A stretch of 64,000 nt of DNA from Isoetes taiwanensis (Eukaryota; Streptophyta; Lycopodiopsida; Isoetales; Isoetaceae). Below the pieces are notes generated by a model. That model saw only the letters and a list, made by a program, of their open reading frames with translations, did not search any database and was not told the DNA's origin. Shown one piece after another: positions 10,236 through 20,580 of this stretch. Every line of letters starts with the position of its first letter. The stretch's first letter is position 1. Both the position numbers and the translations under genes were made by a program. Where the stretch lies: contig JAJEKV010000004.1 in assembly GCA_021234155.1 (NCBI GenBank), positions 25,833,831 to 25,897,830 on the forward strand, given 5' to 3'.

Positions 10236-12230
10236 GAAAAGATTTAGAAGCCATCTTAGGGCAATGAGAAAACATGAAGAAATCATGAAGAAATGGCCAC
10301 TATTCTTCGGAAGCAGAGGTTTGTGAAATTTTTACTGTGCTAGTAGATTCTCTACTTGTTTTGCTTTTCCATGTCATTCATTTCTAGCTGTAACATCTTG
10401 GATGGCAAGCGCTGGCACCGCAAGCCGAATCTGCTGCAACAGAAATACAAATTTTATGGTTAGTTGTATTACCTTTTACGGGCCTGCATGGAATACAATT
10501 CAGAATAGCTCAGAAGATGAAAAACGAAATGGCCTATGCCAATGACAAGAATCTTAAGGATGTTCCTCGGGCATGACATAGAATGCTTCCCACTGGCCCA
10601 ATCACATTTATGGAAACAACACCTTTTAAGCGTATGTGCCTCCTCTTCCCACAATCAGAGGGTTTGCCCTAGGGGCAACCCAATCATTATTGTTCTTCAG
10701 GGCAACTTGAAGGTAGTCTCATTTCGTGGAAAAGGAGAGCTGATTGAAAGCCACGAGTACAACTTTTCCAAGTTATTTCAAATTATTTTGTCTCCAAAGC
10801 AGCTCAAGGACAAGTAAACTTTAGGTTTTGTATTAGAATTATACTTATGGCTTAAATTGAGAAAGAAAATTTGTCAACTCTTTGTGCAGAATCTTCAGAT
10901 GTATGAAAGCTTGAGGGAATGGCACCTGTATCATCTGCAAGCATTAAGATAGGACATCCACACAACATGTTCAGGTCCATAGGTTTTGTTGTTATCTGCT
11001 TAGCGTTGATATTCCAGCAGGAGGGCACAAGGCAGTCCAGGAATGGCTCTGTGCAAAAGCTGAGGTGGCAGAGGCTAAATACCTTGCTGTACTTTCTGCA
11101 TTGGAAACAAGAAAGTAAGATCATGTACATTAGCACAATCTAAAGCATTGAGTACAAATTGTTATCTGTCCTATATGTTTCTTACCAATTTTGCGACAAA
11201 ATCACATCTAATAGAGGATGAGTGTTGATGTAGAATTGATCTCCGGACGATGAGAACAGCTAGGTGATGCAGAATTGTTGATGCATAACCTACCAGCCCA
11301 CTGCAGCATATTTGTTAGTTCATGGAAAATACATGGTGATTCAGATCTAAGAAAAAGTGTTGTAGAGCATGTTTTCAAGCTGGATGGTGGAACGCGCAGC
11401 ATGCTTTGCTATTTAGTATCTATGCAGCAGGTAATGAGCTGTAAGCTAATCCTTGTGTCTATTTGGAGGAATGTTCCAGAATGTTTGAGAAACCTAGACA
11501 TGTCTTGATGCTTAATGGACCATACAGAAGTTCGATGCATATTCATGTGGAAACTGGAGACCAACTGTGCAAAACACTAGGTAGGACATTCTGCTACCCC
11601 AAGCTATGGACATTCTGCTGGTTTTAAGAATGGGCAGATCCAAGCGCCTGTTGGTTGTAGGGGAAAGCAATTGCATACCTTTGTCATGTTTATGGCTGTC
11701 TCTGTCATAAATATGGCTAGTTTTCATACTTTGATCCCCCCTTAAAAGTGAAGTTTCTGTTCTACAAAAAGACTAATATAGATCCTAGACGGCTAATTTT
11801 TGGATGTTTGTCGCCATGCTACATAGTTGGTGCCATCCATACAGTGACCTTGCACCTTAATAGATGGAGCAAGTTTCATACGCTCCTGTTTTGTAAATGC
11901 AATAACTGCCGATATAAATATTAAAACTGATAACTACTTTTGACTTGATGCTGGAGCAGAACAGGTAACTTATGCTCTTAATGGCAAAGATACTCGGCAG
12001 ATTGAACATGTAGCTACGTGGAGCTACTGCATGACATGCTACGTCCTTTAGAGACGCCTCTAATATGGAACTTCTCTATGTAAAAGAATTCAGAATGCAG
12101 TTTGAACAGCTTGATGAGGTTGCCAAATCCTTCCAATATGCTGCAAAAACTCTTCAACAAGACCTCTATCGCAAAACCCACAATGTGGCAAGCAAAACCT
12201 CTGTTGCCGGAACTGCAAACCTTTAACATT
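10236..12230 (+). other. Possible exons of an unidentified plant gene
   Basis: Three plus-strand segments look like protein-coding exons but belong to no family I recognise. (1) About 11010-11113 encodes VDIPAGGHKAVQEWLC then AKAEVAEAKYLAVLSALE, preceded by a pyrimidine-rich TTGTTATCTGCTTAG acceptor and ending in AA|GTAAGA. (2) About 11263-11430 encodes LPAHCSIFVSSWKIHGDS and VVEHVFKLDGGTRSMLCYL, ending in CAG|GTAATG. (3) A 53-codon frame at 12065-12226 encodes FRMQFEQLDEVAKSFQYAA, an amphipathic helix-like stretch. A frame at 10536-10817 is less convincing. Canonical splice-like ends favour a real or decayed gene with introns. Frames between exons were not reconciled, so this remains tentative. 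Confidence 0.3.
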
Positions 12231-12234
12231 CATC

Positions 12235-12415
12235 ATAGCTGATACAAAAATAGACCAGTTAAAGAAAAGTATAAACCAGTTAATAAAAGAATCTGAATAA
12301 ACCCTTACCTTTCATATAGCTGATACAAAAATAGACCATACCTTTCATATAGCTGATACAAAAATAGACCAGTTACAAATGCATATAGCTGATACAAAAA
12401 TAGACCAGTTACAAA
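12235..12415. repeat. Short tandem repeats abutting tRNA-Leu
   Basis: The word ATAGCTGATACAAAAATAG occurs at about 12236, 12316, 12349 and 12385. The last three copies are spaced 33 and 36 bp apart, and the final copy runs directly into the acceptor stem of the tRNA gene. Confidence 0.8.
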
Positions 12416-12499
12416 TGCTAGCTGTGGGGTTTGAACCCACGCGCACATGAGTGCAGGCGATCTTAAGTCGCCCCCCTTAGACCACTCGGGCAAGCTAGC
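12416..12499 (-). tRNA. tRNA-Leu (UAA anticodon)
   Basis: The minus strand folds as a class II tRNA. The 7-bp acceptor stem (GCTAGCT with AGCTAGC) is perfect. The D-arm carries GAGTGGTCTAAGG, the anticodon stem is GGCGA/TCGCC around loop CTTAAGA (anticodon TAA), the long variable arm has a GCAC/GTGC stem, and the T-arm is GTGGG-TTCAAAC-CCCAC. The discriminator base is A and no CCA is encoded, as usual for nuclear plant tRNAs. Every stem pairs fully, so the gene looks intact. Confidence 0.9.
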
Positions 12500-12725
12500 A
12501 ACTGATGTAAATAATTCATTTCAAATATTATAATAGATAAATTAATAATTTAAACCCATGCGCCAACATTATTTGGGACGAAATTGAAGCATGCGCATCT
12601 TTGTATCTATCGTAGTTTCATGAGGTAGACATACTTTGAATGCTTATATATAGATTAGATTAACCAATTAAACCACTTCCCATGATAAAAATATGGCAAG
12701 CCTTATATGTTTTATGATCATAGCT

Positions 12726-13172
12726 GGGAGCAAATGCGTTTGCATTTTTTTGCAAACATTGTTTGCAAATGCATATGCACCAAAAATAGCCAAAAACCAA
12801 AAAAAGAAATAAAAAAACAAAAACATTCCAAAAATGGATTAGCCTTTCTCTTCATCTTCTGGATTTGGAAATATCTCGCCACAACCTCCCTGCTCCAACT
12901 TATAGGCGTCTTGATAAGCCTCTACTTTGTTCTTTACGAATAACACAAGCAGTTTCTTGTTCTACAATTCTGGTCCAACACTCATTTTGTTTTTTCATCT
13001 CAATTCTTATTCTTCTATTGTATTTTGGTTATCTGTCTTCTTGTTCCATTCAACACAATATTCTGTATAAATGTATAAAAAAGCAGATGCAAACACCATG
13101 TTTGCACTTTTGGTGCAAACGTTTGCAAACACTGCAAACGTTTGCAAGCCGACAAACCTTTGCGTTTGCTCC
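12726..13172. mobile_element. MITE-like element with imperfect terminal inverted repeats
   Basis: The left end GGGAGCAAATGCG mirrors the right end, whose reverse complement is AGGAGCAAACGCA. The inverted similarity continues inward for about 60 bp through alternating TGCAAAC and GTTTGCAAA words to a shared GCACCAAAA. The interior has no transposase frame. Size (about 450 bp), AT-rich core and subterminal repeats fit a non-autonomous DNA transposon. No clear target-site duplication was seen, so the exact ends and superfamily are open. Confidence 0.55.
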
Positions 13173-13200
13173 TAACGTTGTTTGTGATTTTTATTACAAT

Positions 13201-13853
13201 ATGTAGCAAAACAACCGGGGGTTCTGGGGGTTTTTGATATGGATGTAAAAATAACAATTCCTGAAACCATAGACTATAAACGACTAAATTCCAATCATAA
13301 ATGACTATAAACGAAACCAGAGGTAGCCAGAGGCCCCAATATAAATCTGGGTCATAGGATCGACAAATCTGACGACTATGGTAGTCCAGGGTGCACCTCG
13401 TTTAGAATATGTAGCAAAATAACAGGGGGTTCCAGGGGTTTTTGATATGGATGTAAAAATAACAATTCCTGAAACCATAGACCATATATCCCTAAAATAA
13501 TTTATAGGTTGTTATAAAAAAAAAAAACAAAAAAAAAAAAACGTAGATTCAAGATATAAAATAATCATATTAGCTCATTGGATATATTGATTAAAGTAGT
13601 CTTATTAAGAAAAGTGAGTTATTTTAATAGAGGTTCGAGTCCCCGTATCTCATATTCTAAAATCTTCGGCAAAGCCGTATAGAAGTTCGATATTCCCTCA
13701 AAACCTTAGGCGAACTCGTATTTCATATTTCAAAATTATAGGCGCCTCCAATCATAAATGACTGTAAGCGAAACGAGAGGTGGCCAGAGGCCCCAACATA
13801 CGATCTGGTCGTAGGACCGACAAATCTGACGACTATGGTAGTCCAGGATGCTT
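13201..13853. repeat. Interleaved duplicated segments
   Basis: Segment A (about 13201-13274, containing GATATGGATGTAAAAATAAC) recurs at 13409-13483. Segment B (about 13290-13393, containing CGACAAATCTGACGACTATG) recurs at 13748-13853, giving the order A-B-A'-spacer-B'. The arrangement looks like a tandem duplication of an A-B unit whose second copy was then split by about 265 bp of new sequence that contains a tRNA-like motif pair. Confidence 0.75.
13510..13665 (+). mobile_element. Candidate tRNA-derived SINE
   Basis: This insert splits the second copy of the A-B duplication. It carries TAGCTCATTGG (13571-13581), matching a polymerase III A-box, and GGTTCGAGTCC (13632-13642), matching a B-box, about 50 bp apart as in tRNA-related SINEs. 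An A-rich tract precedes it at 13515-13541. The tRNA stems no longer pair. No target-site duplication was confirmed. Confidence 0.4.
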
Positions 13854-14226
13854 GCTCTAAGTTCAAGTTTTTTTGAAGTAATTTTCCTTGGAAATTCGTT
13901 AGGGATTTGTTGAACTCAATGGCAACACATTTACTTGTAGATTTGCACCCAGATACTAGATGTCATCCAGATACTAAGTTTCTCTTTATACTGAAACAGT
14001 TCTCCATGCTAGTTATAATGTACTCGAAATAGATTAGAGTTGTGTTTCCAAATAGCCCCATTGGCAATTTATGGTAAAAAGACATTGCAAAGTACACTAT
14101 AAACGGGAACGTTATAACATGCATTAGGACTCTGCTTTTAGTAACATGCAATGATCTTATAACTTCTGAAGTGTTCTCAATTTTATTGATGAGATGATGA
14201 GGAACTACTTTTCCAAAAAATATGTA
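13854..14226. other. Left flank of gypsy element 1
   Basis: AT-rich host sequence without a recognisable gene. It ends at the target-site duplication of the gypsy element, and the sequence continuing this region should lie after 22322. Confidence 0.4.
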
Positions 14227-14231
14227 ACGGT
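14227..14231. repeat. Left target-site duplication (ACGGT)
   Basis: The five bases ACGGT directly precede the TGTTA start of the 5' LTR and recur directly after the TAACA end of the 3' LTR. Confidence 0.93.
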
Positions 14232-15932
14232 TGTTATGCCTAAATAAATTAACAGACCATTGCTTGATATTATGCATGCATTTGAATGTTTGGCATAACG
14301 AAATGTTATATGGTATATACGGCCATAGACGAGTATGGTAGATCTTAGACTAGGGACGCAACTAATTATAGATGTTAGATTTAGTTGCGGGTTGCCCTAA
14401 GCACATTATGAAAATAATGTGAGGGAGGGGCAATTCTTTAATGGTTAAGTAACCTATGAAATAAAAGTTTAGCTTATGTTATATTAAGCTAATGTAACAA
14501 ATACTTTTAATGGGTTTAAAAACCATTGCCTTTATAAAGGGTGGGCACCCCTTGCTGTAATTGCAGCCTGAATGGGCTGGGCGGCAGGCCAGATCTGTTC
14601 TTCGGCAAACCCACCTGACTACTCAGTGGGCGCCACGTGGCTTTGCCACGCTGGCATGAATTGGATTAGGGGGGTCGGCGGCCTGTTACAGAAGGCAGGC
14701 CGGAAGACGAAAGGAGGAGGCCGGATTGGTCATAGAACCATGCAACAAGCCAGGGGAAGACTACAGCTGCCGGATTTTGTTGCAGAAGGAAGCAATGAGA
14801 GTAGACCGAAAGGAAGAGGTCAGAATTAAGAATTAAGGTGGGGCAATCCGAAAGGAGAGTTCTGGTGGAGACGTTGCCGTACTGGAATTGCGGCGGGGAG
14901 CTTATACTTGATAAGCCTGAGCTGGATGCACTCCGAAATTGCCCTTGGGCAAATATGCTACAGGGATTATAGTAGAGTAAGAACTACTAGTGATTTATAA
15001 GTCCATGATAAACTGGAACATCAAGAGTCTGGAAACACTAGGAACTCGTCCCCTATCCTAAGAATTGCTTAACCATCCCCTTTCTTGAAATCCGGTATTT
15101 AATCCGAGGAAGCTTAGAGCTTTACCCTGTTGTGACGAAGCAGTTGGTTGCAATAGCAACCGTGAGGGTGCTGCTTGTCATTGCAGTTATTTTAAAGCTG
15201 CTAAAACTTCTCCTTTGAATACTCTCTGTGAGTGTTGCCATAGTGTAATGCTCGCCTTAAAGAGATCTTGTGAGTGCTAGTGCGATGTGATATGGAGTTG
15301 GTATGGGACGACACTATATTAACATCAACACTCTAGTGAAAGCAAGGATTCTGTGAATGTGTCCCGGTGAGACGAGGATAGGTGCCTCGAGTATCTATCT
15401 GTGGGAGTTTTATGCATAGCAAAGGCATAGATAAGCGTGACTTATCGGATAAGAACCACTGGTGTTGGCGAGGTGAACCTCGTCACTAGTATGGGACGGT
15501 GACGGGTGGAACCAACAGTCTAACAGCCTAGGGTCTTATGTTGCTTGCAGTTTCTCCCTCCCTTTGGATCCACCAGCGCGGGGGTTCTAGATGATGTACT
15601 GTCTAGATATGGCGGGGTGTGCTGCTTGACAGATGCTATGGTGTGTGTGGTGGATTCCATATGTGTATACTTTGCAGTCCGTCAGTCATGGCTTCTTGTT
15701 GACACTATTGGATAACTCTTATGCATATTACTAACAAGTGTAAGCTTGTGCAGGCTGTTTGATAGCCTGCGGGGCATACATGTGTGTTGGTTATCATGTG
15801 TTGTCGGCTTGTTATCCAGATATCGTGGTTTCATGTATATAGCCCTCGGGAGGCAAGATTTGTTCAGCGGTACTCGATGGTTTATCAGAATACAAATCAA
15901 AATTTTGGTACTAAAATTTTTGATTCAGAAGA
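14232..15932 (+). repeat. 5' LTR of gypsy element 1
   Basis: About 1.70 kb and alignable end to end with the copy at 20581-22317. It starts TGTTATGCC. The end is placed by alignment at GATTCAGAAGA, where the 3' copy reads GGTTCGTAACA, so the terminal TAACA is mutated in this copy. Confidence 0.9.
14531..14539 (+). promoter_or_regulatory. Probable TATA box in the 5' LTR
   Basis: TTTATAAAG about 300 bp into the LTR is conserved at the matching place in the 3' LTR (20905-20913) and is followed by a GC-richer segment. This fits the core promoter that would drive the genomic RNA. Confidence 0.5.
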
Positions 15933-15950
15933 ATGGGTATCAGCCTAAGC
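15933..15950 (+). other. Primer binding site of gypsy element 1
   Basis: TGGGTATCAGCC begins two bases after the 5' LTR. It resembles TGGTATCAGAGC, the complement of the initiator tRNA-Met 3' end, with small changes. Confidence 0.7.
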
Positions 15951-16289
15951 TCTTGCTTGGACCTTGAGTAGCCGAGATGGAGCACGGCAGACTAGTGCAG
16001 CGCACATACCGTAGCAGACGTATCGACTCCTATGGAGGAGGAACCTGATGTAAAAGGCTAGCCGCCGCGTCTGAAAAACCGTAAGAACTTGGAGGTCATG
16101 CAGACGAAGTGGGGCGAGGACTTGCTGGGGGTGCAGCAGAGCCTCAAGGCTATATTAGACACTCAGATTGCCATGAGAACTGTATTGGAGACCTTTGCTG
16201 GCACGGATGGCCTAGGGGAGTCGCATGAAGGGAAGTCCCCGTGAAGTAGTAGTGGTGGACCCGATGTACTGGTGCTAGTGCCGGGCCAG

Positions 16290-17100
16290 GAGCGATCCAT
16301 CAAGAGTTTCGATTGAGCAAGAAGGACATCCGGCAGCTTTGAGCGACAAAGATCCCTGATTGGGATGGAAAGAGGCGATGGCTTGATTGACAAGCTTGAG
16401 ACCTTTTTTGAGGCTACCAATAAAGGGGATAAGGCGCGGTTGTTTATTGCGCAGATGCGGCTGAAATCCGACGCCTATAGTTGGTGGAATAGCTCTACCA
16501 TGAAGGAGGAGGTAAATACCTGGTCCGATTTCAGGAAATACTTTATTGGGGAGTATGCACCTCAGCATGATGCTCGTGATGCGCTTGAGAAGGCCGCTGC
16601 AATCGTAGCGTAAGTTCTCTTAGTGCTTATATCAATAAGGTACGGGTTTATATCCACAGGGTTGGAGACTTGTCCGAGGCTTGGCAGGTTGATTTCTTCC
16701 TAGGTGGCCTATCCAGTGTTGCTCTCAAGAAGCAGATAATCGGGTTGAAGCCCAGGATTTTGAGAAGGCAACGATGTTGGCTCGTCAGCTTGGGAAAGAG
16801 GACGAGTCCTTTAAGAAGACGTCCCGGAAGTTCTCAAAGAAGAAGAACAGGTTTTTCAAGAAGAAAAAGTTTGAACCACCTAGGCCTAAGTCTGCAGGTG
16901 GAGAGTCCAAGAAGCGTAAGGCGGACTCTAAGGTTGGTGGTCCCAGGAAGGGAATTTTCTGCTATAGATGTGGGGAGCCTGGGCACATTAGTCGTGAATG
17001 CTCTCAGCCGCAGAACAAGAAAGCTGATAATAAGAAAGCAAACGTGACTGAAAAGGCTGAAGAAGTATTGGAATCTAAGACGGTTTCAGCCATTGCCATG
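16290..17100 (+). pseudogene. Gag region of gypsy element 1
   Basis: Encodes the structural nucleocapsid precursor. The frame at 16365-16613 contains a gag core (KARLFIAQMRLKSDAYSWWN, then WSDFRKYFIGEYAPQHDA). After a frame break the sequence resumes at about 16770 with a basic linker and a perfect CCHC zinc knuckle, CYRCGEPGHISREC, at 16960-17001. The N-terminus is not in an open frame. The CCHC motif is intact, but at least one frameshift near 16610-16770 prevents translation as one protein. Confidence 0.85.
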
Positions 17101-17149
17101 GAAGAGCTGTGCGCACTGGACAACCCCACAAGCAAAGACATCATGGACA

Positions 17150-17660
17150 TGTTTGCTGGATGGGTGATTAGATTCTTGGGCAGAATTATGGGCCAAAACA
17201 TTGTTGTGTTATTGGATTGTGGCTCTTCTGACATGTTTATCTCTTTTAAGTTGGTGGAAGAACTGCATCTACCTTGTGTAAAGACTAATAAGTACAAGGT
17301 AGATGGGCCTTTTGTGAATGATTCTCAGGTGGAGGATCGTAAAGCTGTTGGGGTGCCCTTATGTATTCAAGGATACCAAGAAAAGCTTGATTTTGACCTC
17401 TTGGATGTTGGCCGGTATGATGTGGTGCTGGGGATAATATGGTTGCAGCGGGTTAAGCCTACTGCAATAGATTGGAACACTCACCAGGTGATGCTGAAGC
17501 ACGATGAATGGGAGATCTATCTGCCGGGGAGTCTTTTGATGGGAGCTTCCAAGATCGTGTCGTCGCTTCAGAGAAACTGGTACGTAAACCTTCCAATCAA
17601 TGTTTTATTCTATTTATTGATGAATGTTATCCTGCTTTGGAGTGCTGTCATATGAGTGCT
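17150..17660 (+). pseudogene. Aspartic protease region of gypsy element 1
   Basis: The frame continues from the zinc knuckle. The active-site block reads VVLLDCGSSDMFIS, where the family norm is DSG or DTG. It is followed by YDVVLGIIWLQRVKPTAIDW, the conserved second block (I in place of the usual MDWL methionine position). The frame ends in the window at 17653-17655, just as the RT linker begins in another frame. Confidence 0.85.
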
Positions 17661-17689
17661 GATAGTGAGGTCATAGAGGATTCAAAAGG

Positions 17690-18620
17690 CCAGAGAGAGT
17701 TGCAGGACCTGTTGTATAAATTTCAGGATGTGTTCCCTGAGGAAATGCCTGAAGGCCTTTCACCTAGTCGAGAGATTGAACATGAGATTGATTTAGAGCC
17801 TGGATCCAAACCTGTGTTTCGTAGCCCGTATAGATTGTCCATATTGGAACAAGAGGAGGTAAAGAAGCAGGTGCATGAGCTGTTAGCCAAAGGGTTTGTG
17901 AGACCTAGCAAATCCCCTTATGGTGCTCCTGTCATTCTAGTCAAGAAAAAGGACGGATAAATGTGGATGTGCATTGATTATCGTGCCTTGAATAAGATTA
18001 CGATCAAGAATAGGTACCCCTTGCCTAGGATTGATGAGATTATGGATAGATTAACAGGAGCTAAGTATTTTTCTAAGTTGGATTTGCACAATGGTTATCA
18101 CCAGATAAGGGTGAAGGAGTACTGCCTTCAGGACCACCTTTGGGCATTTCGAATTTTTGGTGATGCCTTTTGGACTAACGAATGCTCCTGCTACTCTTTC
18201 CAGAATGATGAATGAGGTTTTTGCAGGATGTCTTGATACTTTTGTTGAAGTATTTTTAGATGATATCCTGGTGTATAGCAAAATCTTAGAGGAGCATTTT
18301 GAATCATTTTGCGCTCTATGCTAACTCTGCTCAGACAACATAAGTTATATGCAAAGATATCAAAGTGTGAATTTTTTAAAGCACGGGTGGAATATTTGGG
18401 TCACATTGTATCTGCTGAAGGTGTAGCTGTAGATCCCAAGAAGACGGAAGCAATTCAGTCTTGGCCTGTGCCAAAGAATGTATTTGAGTTGCGTAGTTTC
18501 CTGGGGTTGGCCAGTTATTATCGCAGATTTGTCTGGAATGCAGCTGCTTTGACTATGTTATTGAAAACTAATGTCCAAAGTGGCAATGGGCCGGCGGCGG
18601 CATGCAATGGATATCTTTGA
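17690..18620 (+). pseudogene. Reverse transcriptase of gypsy element 1
   Basis: This is the RNA-dependent DNA polymerase domain. Blocks in order are the VNALL-like entry (LLAKGFVRPSKSPYGAP), VKKKDG, an in-frame TAA at 17958-17960, [38 protein letters not shown], a frameshift near 18120, and the catalytic [10 protein letters not shown] (about 18250-18281). The thumb region [16 protein letters not shown] and [15 protein letters not shown] follows (18309-18620). The two catalytic Asp residues are preserved, but the stop and several frameshifts make the copy non-functional. Confidence 0.92.
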
Positions 18621-18669
18621 AGAGGTTGCTTGATCTCGATTGCCTATTACGTTGATTCCAGTACATGAG

Positions 18670-18990
18670 TAAACCTTATGAGGTTTACACCCGATGCATG
18701 TGGTTATGCCATTGGTGTTGTTCTCATGCGGGATGGTAGAGTAGTGGCGTCTGAAAAGTCGGCAACTCAATCTTCTGGCGAGAAGAACTATTCCACCTAT
18801 GAGCGGGAGTTCATGCAGCCATGGTTCATGCTCAAAAAGTTTGGAAACATTATCTCACAACAAGTGTGAGTTTGTGGTCTATCTTACGATCATAAACCGT
18901 TGAAGTTCACTGCAAAGCCGGTAGAGGTAAGTCAAGACAAGCAAGGTGGTTGGACTTTCTTTCTCAATTTCATTTTCATGTTGAACACCT
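18670..18990 (+). pseudogene. RNase H region of gypsy element 1
   Basis: The frame 18678-18869 contains FTPDACGYAIGVVLMRDGRV followed by KNYSTYEREF, the conserved DAS...GxVL and Y...E blocks of the retroelement RNase H. In the family the first block reads TDAS; here it reads PDAC. Frames break on both sides. Confidence 0.85.
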
Positions 18991-19199
18991 TCCGGGAAAA
19001 AGAATGATGTTGCTGATGCTCTTTCCAGGGTTCGGGAAGTAAATGTGATAATTCAATGTGAAATTGCTTTGGTGTCACAGATTAAGCAAGCATATGACTT
19101 GGATGCCTATATTTTGAGTATCGACATCTATCCAAGTTACACGATGCTTGGGATATCGAATGGACTCTACGGTATCATAAAGGGCGTATTTATGCTCTA

Positions 19200-20050
19200 C
19201 TGCCAGGACACTTTGAGAAAGCAATTATTGAAGGCAATTTTATGATGCACCTTATGCTGGGCATGGAGGTGAGTGGAAAACATATGAATCACTCAAAAGG
19301 ATGTTTTACTGGCCTAGCTTGAAAGAGGATGTGCAAAAATATGTGAAAGTTTGTGAGACTTGTCGGCGGGTTAAAGCGGTCGAGGCAAGACTCAGGGACT
19401 TCTACAACCTCTGCACAACCCGGAGGAGGTGGAGTGAAATCTCTATGGATTTCATTGTGAAGTTGCCTCATCACGTGCATCACTATACTTCGAGATACTT
19501 GTCATTGTGGATAGGTTGGCGAAGTATGCCGCTTTATACCTCGACAAAGAATGATGATGGCTTACGGTAGCCAAGGCTTATTTTCAACATGTATTTCCTA
19601 TTTTTGGATTACCCAAAGCTATTGTGCTTGATCGAGATGTGAAATTCAGGAATTTAAAGCGTGGTGTTCTCTGCATTAAAATGCACTCTTGATTCTCTAG
19701 TGGAGATCATCCGGAGGCGGATGGGCAAACCGAAAAGAGTGAATCAGTCCCCGGAGGATATCTTTGAGATCTTATGTGGCCACTCAACAATCCGGATGGG
19801 AGGACTATTTTTCGGTTGTGGAGTTTGCTTACAATAATGGGTTCCAACAGAACATCAAAACTAATGTTAACACGGATTTGGTCTTGATGGGTTGACCTTT
19901 CTTCAACTTTCGCCACTCAATGGCTATGTTTGGGAGAAATCCAAGAAAACTGTATAAACTTGGTTTTAAAGGGCTGGCGAAATCTTTGCTATAAGTATAT
20001 TTGAAGGCATGGATGTAACACTTGGATTGTGTCAATTACATATGAGGCAG
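19200..20050 (+). pseudogene. Integrase region of gypsy element 1
   Basis: The zinc-binding HHCC domain is recognisable: AGHGGEW, then MFYWPSLKEDVQKYVKVC and ETC (19301-19360). The core begins at ISMDFIVKLP (first catalytic Asp, about 19438) and a second block reads GLPKAIVLDRDVKF (about 19605-19650). Later blocks are scattered over several frames. The domain catalyses insertion of the cDNA, but here it is broken. Confidence 0.85.
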
Positions 20051-20399
20051 GGCCGGGATCGGGGTAAGGGCACGTGCCAATTTGTCGAGAGCCACGATCG
20101 AGGCTGCATGAAGGTCGGATGGTGTACCTTGAGTGGTCTTTCTGCAAATCAAAAAGAAAAGCAATATTGCCATTGCTTGCGGAAAGAAACTAAAAGCTCT
20201 CCCAAGATCTGATGGTCCTTATACAATTTTGAGGAAATATAGTGATGTTGCCTTCAAGTTGCAACTTCCACCGAATGTGGACATTCATCGATTTTTCATG
20301 TGAGCCGGGTCTGCGACCAGGTGGGGAAAAGGCGAATGTTGTGCCTTCTCGGGGAACACATGGTGGAGTTGGATAGAATCCCTACCCTGAAAGAATATT

Positions 20400-20560
20400 G
20401 AATTCTGGATAGTGCGGTTACGCCAAAGAGACCCGGGAGAATTTACGGTGAAATGGAAACATAGACCTATCTCGGGAGGCGACGTGGGAGAGTCGTGGTT
20501 TCATGACTCAATATCCGGATGTTATGGCTCAATGGTGCTGGAGCGATTCTTGAGGACAAG
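20400..20560 (+). pseudogene. Chromodomain-like C-terminus of integrase, gypsy 1
   Basis: The frame from 20412 contains GEFTVKWKHRPISGGD, resembling the YLVKWK core of chromodomains found at the integrase tail of chromoviruses. These read histone marks and steer insertion. The aromatic residues usual before and after the core are not clear, so the assignment rests mainly on the VKWK motif and its position just before the polypurine tract. Confidence 0.6.
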
Positions 20561-20566
20561 AATCCC

Positions 20567-20578
20567 GGGGGGGGAAGT
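20567..20578 (+). other. Polypurine tract of gypsy element 1
   Basis: An uninterrupted G run followed by AAG lies two bases before the 3' LTR, the expected plus-strand primer site. Confidence 0.85.
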
Positions 20579-20580
20579 AA

